Part shown: piece by piece, positions 1 to 9,220 of the stretch
Layout: every line of letters starts with the position of its first letter
How positions within the stretch are numbered: the stretch's first letter is position 1
NCBI GenBank assembly: GCA_016710985.1
Contig: JADJTX010000008.1
Span: forward strand, 124,001-188,000
Direction: 5' to 3'
Length of the DNA: 64,000 bases
Origin: Ignavibacteria bacterium
GTDB lineage: Bacteria; Bacteroidota; Ignavibacteria; Tepidaquicellales; Tepidaquicellaceae
Made by a program: the position numbers and the translations under genes
The notes under the pieces: model-generated
What the model was told of the DNA's origin: nothing
Seen by the model: only the letters and a program-made list of their open reading frames with translations
The model's database searches: none

Positions 1-1115
1 GCGTTATCAAATACAGAAATATTTACGCTGCCGTCATTTGGCAATTGATATTCAATTTTAGTTGTCGGGTTAAACGGATTCGGATAATTTTGAGATAATT
101 CAAAATTAGCCGGAACACCGATATTAACTTCATTGCTTAAATTGAAATATTCGAAGTTTCCGTTGAAGTCTATTTGTTTTAATCTGTAACTATAATTACC
201 TGTGCTTAAATTTCTGTCAGTGAAAGAATAATTATTAACTGAAGTTGTTGTTCCGTTTCCGGTTACGTTTCCGACTTTTGACCATTGACCATTGACTGCA
301 GATCTTTCAATGTCAAATCCGGAATTATTGGTTTCAGTTGCTGTTGACCAGTTTAAAGTAACGCTGTTGTTTGAAACAGATGAAACAAAACTTGACAGTT
401 CAACAGGTAATACACCGTCTCCTTCAACTTCCAGAGCGTCAATTCCTATATAATCACTGTTATCACCAAAAGGTCCGCCATCAACCACTTTATATCTGAT
501 TGCAAATCTTGCAGCAAATCCGGGTGAAGGTGCAATAAATGATTTTAATTCCCAAACACCATCTGTACTGGCTTCAAACTTACCAAGATCAACCCATCCG
601 GCACTTTCAGGAGTTGTCCCGCCTGAAGCATTGTATGAAACAGTTACAGAATCCGGAAACGTTGAGCCTAGCGGTCCACGGCAACGGAATCTCATAACAT
701 CACCTGTTACTACTGTCAAATCAGGCAGAACTAACCAGCTGTCTATATTATTGACGGCAGTTACAACCTGATAATTTGCAGCAGCATAGCTGTTTGCCGC
801 ACCATTAAATGCTGAAAAGACAACTGGATTTCCCTGAAACCAGGTTGCTGCAACTCCCTGCGGACCGGTTCCTCTGTAATAAACGAGATAACCTCTTGCT
901 TTAAGACCGGTTGTATCATTTGAAGAATCAAAATTATCCGAATAATAAATTGATGCATCTGTCTCAGCCGGATTGCTGATTGGCTGATAGGTTTCTCCCT
1001 TAATTGGAGGACCTGAATAATCATGCGACATTTTCTTTGGATTGTCACTATTTGAGAATCCCAGAAAAATTCCTAAAGCTAAAACTGTTAAAACTGTTAA
1101 GTAAATCTTTCTCAT
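1..1115 (-). CDS. T9SS-sorted exported protein, 3' end outside window
   Basis: Continuous reading frame from an ATG at 1115 running off the left edge. The protein starts with a signal peptide (MRKIYLTVLTVLALGIFLG), then closely follows the protein encoded at 3052-4323, to which it is nearly identical at DNA level. By comparison with that copy about 52 codons are missing, including the end of the sorting tail; the part of the tail with NYPNPFNPTTKI is present. The N-terminal half is a beta-rich ectodomain I cannot name; the C-terminal part is the linker (WSTATETNNSGF) and type A T9SS sorting domain used for export and surface attachment in this phylum. Function of the ectodomain unknown. Confidence 0.8.
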   Translation of the reverse strand, partial: MRKIYLTVLTVLALGIFLGFSNSDNPKKMSHDYSGPPIKGETYQPISNPAETDASIYYSDNFDSSNDTTGLKARGYLVYYRGTGPQGVAATWFQGNPVVFSAFNGAANSYAAANYQVVTAVNNIDSWLVLPDLTVVTGDVMRFRCRGPLGSTFPDSVTVSYNASGGTTPESAGWVDLGKFEASTDGVWELKSFIAPSPGFAARFAIRYKVVDGGPFGDNSDYIGIDALEVEGDGVLPVELSSFVSSVSNNSVTLNWSTATETNNSGFDIERSAVNGQWSKVGNVTGNGTTTSVNNYSFTDRNLSTGNYSYRLKQIDFNGNFEYFNLSNEVNIGVPANFELSQNYPNPFNPTTKIEYQLPNDGSVNISVFDN

Positions 1116-1259
1116 TTTTTTAGTCCTTTTCATTTAAGGTTTTTAAAATAGTTTTTTAAAAATGTAGCTTTAAAAGTAACCTCCTATCCTGTTGGGGTAA
1201 ATTATTAGAAATACTTTTTTTTATAAAAATATTTGAAACTATGGAAAAATGATTATATA

Positions 1260-1267
1260 CAAATGTA
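1260..1267 (-). promoter_or_regulatory. Bacteroidota -7 element (TACATTTG)
   Basis: Reads TACATTTG on the minus strand, matching TAnnTTTG, about 145 bp upstream of the start at 1115. A homologous region lies upstream of the paralogue at 4323, also with a TAnnTTTG match. A TTG at the usual 19-20 bp spacing was not found, so this is tentative. Confidence 0.35.
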
Positions 1268-1338
1268 ATTTTTATTCTAACAAAATCCTAACAAATCGGT
1301 TAATTGGTTGATTGGCATTTGAGACTAAACATAAATAA

Positions 1339-1371
1339 AAAAGCCGGAAGAAATTCTCCTTTCCGGCTTTT
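1339..1371 (-). terminator. Intrinsic terminator after the 1476-2864 gene
   Basis: An 11-bp perfect stem AAAAGCCGGAA / TTCCGGCTTTT with an 11-nt loop. Read on the minus strand the stem ends in a T run. It lies about 105 bp past the stop of the minus-strand gene at 1476. Confidence 0.75.
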
Positions 1372-1475
1372 ATTTAATGATCAAACTTTCAATGATCGCT
1401 TTCAAATTTAACCAATTAACGATTTACTAATTAACTGATCTAACCAGTTAACTAATCAACCAATTAACCAGTCAA

Positions 1476-2864
1476 CTATTTCAGAAGCATCATCTTCTTA
1501 ACGCTCGAGAAATTTCCTGACGATATTTTATAGAAATAAACTCCGCTTGATAGTGAAGCAGCATTGAAGTTTATTGCATAATATCCCGCAGACTTAAATT
1601 CATTTACTAATGTAGCAACTTCTTTTCCTGCGTTATCAAATACAGAAATATTTACGCTGCCGTCATTTGGCAATTGATATTTAATCTTAGTTGTAGGATT
1701 AAAGGGGTTCGGATAATTTTGTGATAATTCAAAATTAGCCGGTACACCAACATTAACTTCATTGCTTAAATTGAAATATTCAAAGTTACCGTTGAAGTCT
1801 ATTTGTTTCAATCTGTAGTTATAATTTCCTGAGCTTAAATTTTTGTCAGTGAAAGTATAGCTGTGACCTACTGTTGATGTTCCTTTTCCTGTCACATTAC
1901 CTACTTTAATCCATTCGTTTGACGTTTGACCTCTGACATTTGACCGCTCTATTTCAAATCCTGAATTGTTGGTCTCGGTTGCAGTTGACCAGTTTAAAGT
2001 AATATTGTTTGTATTTACCAATGAAATGAATGATGTTAGTTCTATAGGAAGTACAGGATCTTCATAAGCTAATCCTCTTACTTTGTAGGGAGTTGAGCTT
2101 TCAAAATCAACTACACCTGCAGAGGAAATTGTAAAAGCAGATGTCCCTCCCTGAAAAACAAGATCTGTTGAAGCAAATATTCCTCCGCCAAGATAAACTG
2201 CCCCGCATATCTCTGAATGTACATCACCGGTCTGTGCTACCGGTGTTGCAACAAAAGTAACCGGATCAATTTTTTCCATGTTAGCGGCCGGGGCTTCTCC
2301 GGACCAGTGGTAAATCATGTTGTCTGTGTAGTTATAAGCGATCACTTCGCCAAATGTACCAACAGGATAAGGTCCTGCAAGAAATGTAGTTGCAGCAGTA
2401 TTTATATCTACACTGAACAGACATTGAGCAACACCAACCGGTCCGCCTGAACCTCCCATTGTGTATAATATTCCTGAAGTGGAATTATATGTAAGCGTTG
2501 AAAAGGAAGTACTGCTCATTAATCCGATGTGAGTGCAAACTCCGGTTAAAGGGTTGACTGTGGCTAAATGCCGGGCGTTGCCAGCTACTTTTATAATTGC
2601 ATAGTATAACAGGTTATCTGAATTCCATGTAACCGACTGAGCTCCTGTTACTGTAAATCCTGACATTGTCAAAGTTGCTGATGAAACAGACGTCCAGTTA
2701 GCCTGATTGAAAACTTCTATTTTCGGTGAATCCGGATCAACACCTATAACGTCAGCGCTTATTTGCTTTGGAAAAACCACTGTAAAGAAGAGAATGAATA
2801 AAACCAGTAATCCTGAACATTTATTTATTAATGAATTACTTTTTTGAACTGTAATCATTTTCAT
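1476..2864 (-). CDS. T9SS-sorted exported protein, unknown ectodomain
   Basis: 462 residues. A long N-terminal region with a hydrophobic signal segment (roughly residues 12-38) is followed by an ectodomain of about 230 residues with short repeated strands resembling a beta-propeller (for example TVNPLTGVCTHIG), then a linker with WSTATETNNSGFEIERS and a C-terminal T9SS sorting domain with NYPNPFNPTTKIKY and the final GVYFYKISSG. The last ~170 codons are almost identical in DNA to those of the two flanking paralogues while the ectodomain is unrelated, so the tail appears shared by duplication or gene conversion. Inferred role: secreted or surface protein; substrate unknown. MKMI gives two alternative starts six bases apart. 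Confidence 0.85.
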   Translation of the reverse strand: MKMITVQKSNSLINKCSGLLVLFILFFTVVFPKQISADVIGVDPDSPKIEVFNQANWTSVSSATLTMSGFTVTGAQSVTWNSDNLLYYAIIKVAGNARHLATVNPLTGVCTHIGLMSSTSFSTLTYNSTSGILYTMGGSGGPVGVAQCLFSVDINTAATTFLAGPYPVGTFGEVIAYNYTDNMIYHWSGEAPAANMEKIDPVTFVATPVAQTGDVHSEICGAVYLGGGIFASTDLVFQGGTSAFTISSAGVVDFESSTPYKVRGLAYEDPVLPIELTSFISLVNTNNITLNWSTATETNNSGFEIERSNVRGQTSNEWIKVGNVTGKGTSTVGHSYTFTDKNLSSGNYNYRLKQIDFNGNFEYFNLSNEVNVGVPANFELSQNYPNPFNPTTKIKYQLPNDGSVNISVFDNAGKEVATLVNEFKSAGYYAINFNAASLSSGVYFYKISSGNFSSVKKMMLLK

Positions 2865-2990
2865 TTAAGTTTAATTTTATTTTAACAAAAACTTTAAATT
2901 AAGAGAACTGCATTTTACTGAAATTTTAAAAACTCCTGTTTTACAAAAGACTTAAATATTGGCACTGTCCCTTTTTAACAAAGTGTTAAT

Positions 2991-3022
2991 AAAAAACCGG
3001 AAGCTGTTGCTTCCGGTTTTTT
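2991..3022 (-). terminator. Intrinsic terminator after the 3052-4323 gene
   Basis: A 13-bp perfect stem AAAAAACCGGAAG / CTTCCGGTTTTTT with a 6-nt loop, ending in a T run on the minus strand, 30 bp past the stop at 3052. Confidence 0.85.
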
Positions 3023-3051
3023 GCTTTGAATGAAAAATAATTTAAAACCTT

Positions 3052-4323
3052 TTATTTTACAAGTACCATTTTCTTTACTGCGCTGAAATCACCTGTCTTG
3101 ATATAATAGAAATAAACTCCGCTTGATAGTGAAGCAGCATTGAAGTTTACTGAATAATATCCCGCAGACTTAAATTCATTTACTAATGAGGCAACTTCTT
3201 TTCCTGCGTTATCAAATACAGAAATATTTACGCTGCCGTCATTTGGCAATTGATATTCAATTTTAGTTGTAGGGTTAAACGGATTCGGATAATTTTGAGA
3301 TAATTCAAAATTAGCCGGTACACCAACATTAACTTCATTGCTTAAATTGAAATATTCGAAGTTACCGTTGAAGTCTATTTGTTTTAGTCTATAACTATAA
3401 TTACCTGTGCTTAAATTTCTGTCAGTGAAAGAATAGCTGTGACCAACTGTTGAAGTTCCGTTACCTGTAACATTTCCAACTTTTGACCATTGACCATTGA
3501 CTGATGATCTTTCAACGTCAAAACCTGAATTGTTGGTTTCAGTTGCTGTTGACCAGTTTAAGGTAACATTGTTATTTGAAACAGCTGAAACAAAGCTTGA
3601 CAACTCGACCGGTAATACACCGTCTCCTTCAACTTCCAGAGCGTCAATTCCTATATAATCACTGTTATCACCAAAAGGTCCGCCATCAACCACTTTATAT
3701 CTGATAGCAAATCTTGCAGCAAATCCGGGTGAAGGTGCAATAAATGATTTTAATTCCCAAACACCATCTATACTGGCGTCAAACTTACCAAGATCAACCC
3801 ATCCGGCACTTTCAGGAGTTGTCCCGCCTGAAGCATTGTATGAAACAGTTACAGAATCCGGAAACGTTGAGCCTAGCGGTCCACGGCAACGGAATCTCAT
3901 AACATCACCTGTTACTACTGTCAAATCAGGCAATACTAACCAGCTGTCTATATCATTGACAGCAGTTACAACCTGATAGTTTGCAGCAGCATAGCTGTTT
4001 GCCGCACCATTAAATGCTGAAAAGACAGTTGTATTTCCCTGAAACCAGGTTGCTGCAACTCCCTGCGGACCGGTTCCTCTGTAATAAACGAGATAACCTC
4101 TTGCTTTAAGACCGGTTGTATCATTTGAAGAATCAAAATTATCCGAATAATAAATTGCTGCATCTGTCTCAGCCGGATTGCTGATTGGCTGATAGGTTTC
4201 TCCCTTAATTGGAGGACCTGAATAATCATGCGACATTTTATTCTTAGGATTGTCACTGTTGTTAAATCCTAAAAAAAGACCAAAAGTTAAAACTGTTAGA
4301 ACTACAGCGTAGATTTTTTTCAT
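3052..4323 (-). CDS. T9SS-sorted exported protein, paralogue of the gene at 1-1115
   Basis: 423 residues. Signal peptide MKKIYAVVLTVLTFGLFLGF, a ~230-residue ectodomain (DNFDSSNDTTG near the N-terminus, then a region resembling a jelly-roll or MAM-like fold, not identified further), a linker with WSTATETNNSGFDVERSS, and the T9SS sorting domain with NYPNPFNPTTKIEY and the last residues KKMVLVK. Nearly identical over its length to the protein at the left edge, differing by scattered substitutions and one residue near the signal peptide. Located in a run of three minus-strand T9SS genes, each with its own terminator or promoter, so probably transcribed separately. Role of the ectodomain unknown. 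Confidence 0.85.
   Translation of the reverse strand: MKKIYAVVLTVLTFGLFLGFNNSDNPKNKMSHDYSGPPIKGETYQPISNPAETDAAIYYSDNFDSSNDTTGLKARGYLVYYRGTGPQGVAATWFQGNTTVFSAFNGAANSYAAANYQVVTAVNDIDSWLVLPDLTVVTGDVMRFRCRGPLGSTFPDSVTVSYNASGGTTPESAGWVDLGKFDASIDGVWELKSFIAPSPGFAARFAIRYKVVDGGPFGDNSDYIGIDALEVEGDGVLPVELSSFVSAVSNNNVTLNWSTATETNNSGFDVERSSVNGQWSKVGNVTGNGTSTVGHSYSFTDRNLSTGNYSYRLKQIDFNGNFEYFNLSNEVNVGVPANFELSQNYPNPFNPTTKIEYQLPNDGSVNISVFDNAGKEVASLVNEFKSAGYYSVNFNAASLSSGVYFYYIKTGDFSAVKKMVLVK
3206..4312. repeat. Long direct repeat of 1-1107 (gene duplication)
   Basis: DNA from about 3206 to 4312 is near-identical to positions 1-1107, covering two whole paralogous genes. The sorting-tail portion (about 3070-3600) is also near-identical to 1494-2030 in the middle gene, whose ectodomain is unrelated. 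Confidence 0.85.
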
Positions 4324-4428
4324 TTTTTTCTGGTTTTAAGTTAATGAATTAGTTTGTTGTTGGAAAATAAATATCATGAAACTTTATAGTTTTATGGATT
4401 TATAACTTTGAGTTTTTAAATTTGTATA

Positions 4429-4436
4429 CAAAAATA
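4429..4436 (-). promoter_or_regulatory. Bacteroidota -7 element (TATTTTTG)
   Basis: TATTTTTG on the minus strand, about 105 bp upstream of the start at 4323, in sequence similar to that upstream of the paralogue at 1115. No TTG at the ideal spacing. Confidence 0.35.
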
Positions 4437-4675
4437 ATTTTATTTATTATAAAATCCTAACAATTTATTGTTGCTTGTTTTAAATTTTTTCGAGAGTGAC
4501 TTTTTTATTTTCATTATTCACAATTTCTTCTTCACATCTCTTTTTGTATTTAATATAATTTAATATACTTATAATGTTGAATTCAAAATATATTACAAGT
4601 GGGTTTCCGTGCATCAGTGTTTTTAAAGTTAAAGTAAAATAATATATAGGTATCTTTGTATAAAATTAATATAAC

Positions 4676-4753
4676 ATGAAAATAGTCTGGATATTTTTAG
4701 CTTTAATTGTAGTCATGATTGCAGTAGTCATATTCGTTCTGTCGAAACCCTGA
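4676..4753 (+). CDS. Possible 25-residue membrane microprotein
   Basis: ATG to TGA encoding MKIVWIFLALIVVMIAVVIF followed by VLSKP: one continuous hydrophobic helix with a short basic end, the layout of a single-pass microprotein. Upstream, TATCTTTG at 4651-4658 matches the Bacteroidota -7 element TAnnTTTG at a distance that would give a short leader. No clear Shine-Dalgarno, which is common in this phylum. It sits alone in the 650-bp gap before tRNA-Arg. No recognised family; a chance hydrophobic ORF is possible. Confidence 0.4.
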   Translation: MKIVWIFLALIVVMIAVVIFVLSKP

Positions 4754-4932
4754 TCAGCAAGCTTAGAAACTCTCTGAGAGATTGTACAATTTAACTGCAG
4801 ATCTGTCAGGCGACGGAATTGCTTAATTGTCTATATGAAGAAGCATGGATACGGAGTTATGCTATCGGCAATAAATTTTGTAATGAAAGTGTTAATATAA
4901 TAAATTATTTTGTAACAAAGAATTAGAATATA

Positions 4933-4969
4933 TTAGTAATTAGTAATTAGTAATTAGTAATTAGTAATT
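4933..4969. repeat. 7-bp tandem repeat (TTAGTAA)n
   Basis: About five head-to-tail copies of TTAGTAA immediately upstream of tRNA-Arg. The same heptamer, in reverse complement, forms the array at 21200-21249. Confidence 0.85.
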
Positions 4970-4975
4970 GAATAC

Positions 4976-5047
4976 GCCTCTGTGGTGTAATGGATAGCAC
5001 AATGGTCTTCGGAACCATTAGTCAGGGTTCAAGTCCTTGCAGGGGTA
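4976..5047 (+). tRNA. tRNA-Arg (anticodon UCG)
   Basis: Cloverleaf folds by hand: acceptor GCCTCTG / CAGGGGT (two wobbles), anticodon stem ATGGT / ACCAT around loop CTTCGGA giving anticodon TCG, T arm CAGGG-TTCAAGT-CCTTG, discriminator A. CCA is not encoded. G37 after TCG is normal for arginine tRNAs. Confidence 0.9.
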
Positions 5048-5054
5048 CAAGTTT

Positions 5055-5118
5055 AGTTAAAAGTTAAAAGTTAAAAGTTAAAAGTTAAAAGTTTGTAAAG
5101 TTAAAAGTTTGTAAAGTT
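5055..5118. repeat. 7-bp tandem repeat (GTTAAAA)n with 9-bp variants
   Basis: Five copies of GTTAAAA followed by interleaved GTTTGTAAA units, directly after tRNA-Arg and before the stop of priA. Confidence 0.8.
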
Positions 5119-5162
5119 GCAGTTCTGAAGTACAAATCAAAATGTAAATCCAGAATCTAAAA

Positions 5163-7670
5163 TTATAAAAGGTTGACCGCATCCACATCTACTATCACAT
5201 TCACTTTCTGCGGAATGTTTTTTGCAGCATAATTTTTAACCTTTCTTAAAATCTCATTCAGATACTTTCCGGAAATGTCTTTCTCTTTATTTGATTTTAT
5301 CAGCAGATGATATCTGTATTTATCTTTTAATTTTGAAAATAGAGGCGGATTTGGCGGGAGGATGTCGAGCTTGTTTGATATGTCCAGCTGCTTTGCCAGA
5401 TTATATAGCTCCTTAATTTTTGATTCTGCAAGTAACTTGTCTTCTGATTTGGTCTCGATTATTGTTATTCTGCTGAAAGGAGGATAATTCAGCTGCTTCC
5501 TGATGTTTAATTCATTTTCATAAAAGTTTTTATAGTTGTGATTCTTTACATCACTAAAAACATAAAAGTCAGAGTGATTCGTCTGTATCAGAACTTCACC
5601 TTCATTCTCACTCCTTCCGCTCCTGCCGGCAACCTGCGTAAGGATCTGGAAAGTTTTTTCTGTTGCGCGGAAATCAGGATTGAGAAGTCCTATGTCTGCA
5701 TTCACTACGCCAACCAGTGTCACATTCGGAAAATCCAGACCTTTTGAAATTACCTGTGTTCCAGTAAGTATATCGATCTTCCTGTCATAAAAATCCTTTA
5801 ATATGTTATGGTAAATTTTCTTAGAAGTAAGAGTGTCAGAATCCAGCCTTTTAATGACTGCTAAAGGAAATATCTTTTGCAGTTCCTCTTCCACCCGTTC
5901 CGTACCGGCGCCTTTGGGAATTACATTCGGTGAGTTGCACGCTGTACAGATCTTATTGAACTTTCTTGAATAACCGCAATAATGACATTTCAAAAGATCA
6001 AATGCCTTATGGTAAGTCAATGCAACATTACACCTGACACACATTTCTACATTTGAGCAATTAATGCATTCAAGATATGAATGATATCCCCGTCTGTTCT
6101 GCAGTATCATTATGCTCTCTTTTTTTAAAAGCCGCTCTCCGATCTCATAGATAAGTTCTTTGGATAAAAATCTGATGCGAACTTTATCAATGCTGTCAAA
6201 GAAATCCTTTTTGTCTTCATCTGCTTCTGATTTTTCTCTCTTTAAAAGATCAATTATTCTGATTTCAGGTAAATTTACATTCATAACTCTGGATGGTAAT
6301 GATATTAATTCATATTTCCCTGTATCAGTATTATAGTACGATTCAATTGATGGCGTCGCTGAACCTAAAACTACAACTGCATTATTCAGCATTGCCCTGT
6401 ATATGGCTGCGTCCCTGCCGTTATATCTTGGCGAGTTTTCCTGCTTGTAGGATGTGTCATGCTCTTCATCAACTATTATTATCCCGATATTTTTAACCGG
6501 CGCAAATAATGCAGATCTTGCTCCGATTATTATTTTAAATGTTCCGTTCAATATTCTGTCGTAAGTATCCAGCTTTTCACCATCGGATAATTTGCTATGA
6601 ATCACTCCGACTATCTTTCCAAACACCTTTTTAAATCTGTGAATTAACTGCGGTGTGAGAGAAATTTCAGGAACTAATACAATTGCAGTCTTACCCTGCT
6701 CAAGTGAAGTTTTAATTGCGTTAATGTAAACCTCGGTTTTACCGCTGCCTGTGATACCATATAAAAGGTAAGCCTTAAATATGTTTTCCCTGATACTTTC
6801 ATTCAGTCTGCTTAAAGCATTTAATTGATCACTATTTAAATTAATTTCCTTAAAGTCTTCGGAATATATTTCTTCTGAATCCCTGTGCTTTCTTACTTCA
6901 GTAATTTTAATTAAGTTTTTTTTGAGTAATGAATTTACTGCAGATGAAGAGATGTTTAATTCCTTACAAAGCTGATTCAGATCAAATTTTTCTGTCTCAC
7001 TTAGTTTCGTTAAGAAAAGAATCTGCTTTTGAGATTTTAGTTTAAGTTCTTTAATTAAAAGAGATATATCCGTATAATTAAAGTTTTTTGAAACTATTTT
7101 GATGATCTTTTCAGGTGTTGGCTTTGAGTAATAATTTTCAGATGAAATAATGCCGGATTCGTATAGTTTGTTCAGAAATTTAGAAAGATCATTGTACTTT
7201 AACTTCTTTTCAATTTGTTTCTTCGTGAATCCTGTATTCAGATTCTTTTCAAATATCCGGATTATTTCAACAAGTATTTCATCATCGGATTTAATGCTGT
7301 CCAGTTTATCTTTGTAACCTTCCTTAATAAAATAATAGACTTCAGATTTAATGTTAAATTTTCGCGGAATCGCTGAAAACAGCACCTCCCCAATCGGCGC
7401 GAGATAATACTCTGAAACCCACCGGCAAAACCGTATCAGTTCATCCGAAATTATCCGGGTTTCGTCCAATATAGATTTTATTTCACTGACTTTTTTCAGT
7501 GATGTATGATCTGTGACATCAACTATTATTCCTGTCAGTGCTCTTTTTCCGAAGTTCACGAGAACCCTTTTACCGGTTTCAGCTGAATCTATTAAGTAAT
7601 GCGGGACACGGTAAGTAAATAATGTATCAAGCGGTAAGTTTATTGCAATGTTCACATATTGATTAATCAT
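5163..7670 (-). CDS. priA: Primosomal protein N' (replication restart helicase PriA)
   Basis: 835 residues, normal for PriA. A 3'-5' superfamily 2 helicase that reloads the replisome at stalled forks. Visible: N-terminal DNA-binding region, Walker A YGITGSGKTEVY near residues 304-315, Walker B IIIVDEEHDTSYKQ, four CxxC zinc knuckles in order (CINC, CVRC, CHYC, CTAC) and helicase motif GTQVISKGLDFPNVTLVGVV. The region between residues ~100 and 280 is lysine-rich and longer than in enterobacterial PriA, as is usual in Bacteroidota. It stands alone between tRNA-Arg and the small exported protein genes, and is transcribed toward the tRNA. Confidence 0.97.
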   Translation of the reverse strand: MINQYVNIAINLPLDTLFTYRVPHYLIDSAETGKRVLVNFGKRALTGIIVDVTDHTSLKKVSEIKSILDETRIISDELIRFCRWVSEYYLAPIGEVLFSAIPRKFNIKSEVYYFIKEGYKDKLDSIKSDDEILVEIIRIFEKNLNTGFTKKQIEKKLKYNDLSKFLNKLYESGIISSENYYSKPTPEKIIKIVSKNFNYTDISLLIKELKLKSQKQILFLTKLSETEKFDLNQLCKELNISSSAVNSLLKKNLIKITEVRKHRDSEEIYSEDFKEINLNSDQLNALSRLNESIRENIFKAYLLYGITGSGKTEVYINAIKTSLEQGKTAIVLVPEISLTPQLIHRFKKVFGKIVGVIHSKLSDGEKLDTYDRILNGTFKIIIGARSALFAPVKNIGIIIVDEEHDTSYKQENSPRYNGRDAAIYRAMLNNAVVVLGSATPSIESYYNTDTGKYELISLPSRVMNVNLPEIRIIDLLKREKSEADEDKKDFFDSIDKVRIRFLSKELIYEIGERLLKKESIMILQNRRGYHSYLECINCSNVEMCVRCNVALTYHKAFDLLKCHYCGYSRKFNKICTACNSPNVIPKGAGTERVEEELQKIFPLAVIKRLDSDTLTSKKIYHNILKDFYDRKIDILTGTQVISKGLDFPNVTLVGVVNADIGLLNPDFRATEKTFQILTQVAGRSGRSENEGEVLIQTNHSDFYVFSDVKNHNYKNFYENELNIRKQLNYPPFSRITIIETKSEDKLLAESKIKELYNLAKQLDISNKLDILPPNPPLFSKLKDKYRYHLLIKSNKEKDISGKYLNEILRKVKNYAAKNIPQKVNVIVDVDAVNLL

Positions 7671-7737
7671 AACATAATTTAGTCAATGAACTGTCAAATT
7701 TATATTGAACAATAAATCAACAAACGCACTTATATAA

Positions 7738-7778
7738 AAAAAGTCCATTTACATTCATAGAACGTAAATAGACTTTAA
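7738..7778 (-). terminator. Intrinsic terminator after the 7805-8323 gene
   Basis: Stem AAAGTCCATTTAC / GTAAATAGACTTT (one C-A mismatch) with an 11-nt loop, ending in a T run on the minus strand, 27 bp past the stop. Confidence 0.8.
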
Positions 7779-7804
7779 AGCCTTAATGTTACTGTTACAG
7801 TTTT

Positions 7805-8323
7805 TTATTTTTTATTGTATATTATTGAAGCTACCTGTTCGGGCATTTCTTTACCATTAGCATCCTTCATTTTAAATGAAACATTTTGAATCATCACACC
7901 ATCCTGCATTTTAATGTTTCTTATTTCCGAACCCCAGCTGCTTGTGCCTGCAAGATAAACTGCATTGTCTGCCCAGGTACCTGTGTAAGTTGTAATTGCA
8001 TTTTTCCCGAATATATCGTAGGACCATCCTGTGATTGTGCCGTCGGCGCTAGGCGCCATCATAATAATGGCTTCATAAACAAAACCAGCAGACGATTTGG
8101 CTTTTACATCAATCTTCAGGAACTGACCGTTGAGTACCATGCTTTGTGTACATTCATCAGTCATTGTAGAGCCCATCATTTCATAAGGATTAGAAACCCA
8201 GGTGCCTGCCATTGACTCCAGAACAGGTGAAGAAATTGGCTTTGGAGGCATCATATCCTGTGCAAATAAGTTTGCAGAAAAAAATACCGTGAAAACGATT
8301 AAAAGAAGTTTTAGCTTTTTCAT
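7805..8323 (-). CDS. Small exported protein, DUF1579/lipocalin-like, paralogue 1
   Basis: 172 residues with a clean signal peptide (MKKLKLLLIVFTVFFSANLFAQ). The mature part is a beta-rich chain with GTWVSNPYEMMGSTMTDE near its start and ITGWSYDIFGKNAITTYTGTW in the middle, a layout resembling DUF1579 or nitrobindin-like small barrels, though I cannot confirm the family. The next gene upstream (8580-9104) is a clear paralogue; the two are separated by a gap that includes a palindromic element. Both have a GGGAA ribosome site and share an upstream stretch reading TTTTRCTAAGTT, so they may be co-regulated. Periplasmic ligand binding is only a guess. Confidence 0.75.
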   Translation of the reverse strand: MKKLKLLLIVFTVFFSANLFAQDMMPPKPISSPVLESMAGTWVSNPYEMMGSTMTDECTQSMVLNGQFLKIDVKAKSSAGFVYEAIIMMAPSADGTITGWSYDIFGKNAITTYTGTWADNAVYLAGTSSWGSEIRNIKMQDGVMIQNVSFKMKDANGKEMPEQVASIIYNKK

Positions 8324-8449
8324 TTTGATTCCCTTTTTTGATTAATGAATAATTGTTTGGTTGGATTAGGTTTGTAAACTTAGCAAAATTAAACTGAAAA
8401 TAAAATAACTTTAGTTAACGGGAAGATATTTAATACTGTAACGAAAATA

Positions 8450-8514
8450 TTCTCACAGATTACACAGACTTTGACAGATTAAATCTGTGAACATCTGTGT
8501 GATCTGTGCGAGAA
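8450..8514. repeat. Palindromic hairpin element built of CACAGAT-type repeats
   Basis: Arms TTCTCACAGATTACACAGA and TCTGTGTGATCTGTGCGAGAA pair almost fully. It lies between the two small paralogues, and related palindromes occur at 13318, 25802 and 41034. Confidence 0.75.
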
Positions 8515-8579
8515 CAAATTATGCTATCCGGAATAATCAAATATTCCTTCTCCTGACAGATGTAAATTAATCTATAAGA

Positions 8580-9104
8580 TCAGTTATTTTTTTTGTTAAA
8601 AGTAATTGCGAGAGTTGTTTCAGGAATTGCTTTACCATTATCATCTACCATTTTATATATTACGTTATGAATCATTACATCTCCGTTAACATTTATGACT
8701 CTTGATTCTGTCCCCCAGGCTGACTTTCCGTACAAATAGATCATTTTATCCTGCCATGTGCCGGTATAAGTTGTGATACCGTCTTTTCCGAACACATCAT
8801 ATGCCCATCCTGTAAGTGTTCCGTCTTTCGAAGGCGATATTATCACCATTCCTTCGTAAATAAAACCGCTTGTAGCAACACCTCTGATATCAGCTTCCAT
8901 GAATTGACTGTTAAATACCATTTTCATATTCACTTCATCAGTCATTGTTGATCCCATCATCTGATACGGCTCTGATACCCATGTACCTGTCATGGAATTA
9001 AAGAGCGGTGATTCAAACGGAGGCGGAGGAGTCATACTCTGCGCAAATATTTTGCCGGACAGAATAAACAGGAATACGATTAGAAGCAGATTTAATTTTT
9101 TCAT
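8580..9104 (-). CDS. Small exported protein, DUF1579/lipocalin-like, paralogue 2
   Basis: 174 residues, signal peptide MKKLNLLLIVFLFILSGKIF then AQ. Same conserved stretches as the neighbour: GTWVSEPYQMMGSTMTDE, LTGWAYDVFGKDGITTYTG and a C-terminal Asn/Lys-rich end. Roughly half of the positions match the paralogue, so this is an older tandem duplication than the T9SS pair at the left of the window. Ribosome site AAAGGGAACAAT before the ATG. Function unknown; a secreted ligand-binding barrel is the best guess. Confidence 0.75.
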   Translation of the reverse strand: MKKLNLLLIVFLFILSGKIFAQSMTPPPPFESPLFNSMTGTWVSEPYQMMGSTMTDEVNMKMVFNSQFMEADIRGVATSGFIYEGMVIISPSKDGTLTGWAYDVFGKDGITTYTGTWQDKMIYLYGKSAWGTESRVINVNGDVMIHNVIYKMVDDNGKAIPETTLAITFNKKNN

Positions 9105-9220
9105 TTTATTGTTCCCTTTAGTATTTTGTTAAGAAATGATTTTTGTTTTGCTAACTTAGTAAAATTTATCTGAAAATAAAATAACTTTTGGGATAAGCGA
9201 ATTTAATTTGAACCACTCCT

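Noticed and set aside
7886..8215. 109-codon plus-strand ORF
   Set aside because: Antisense shadow of the intact small exported protein gene.
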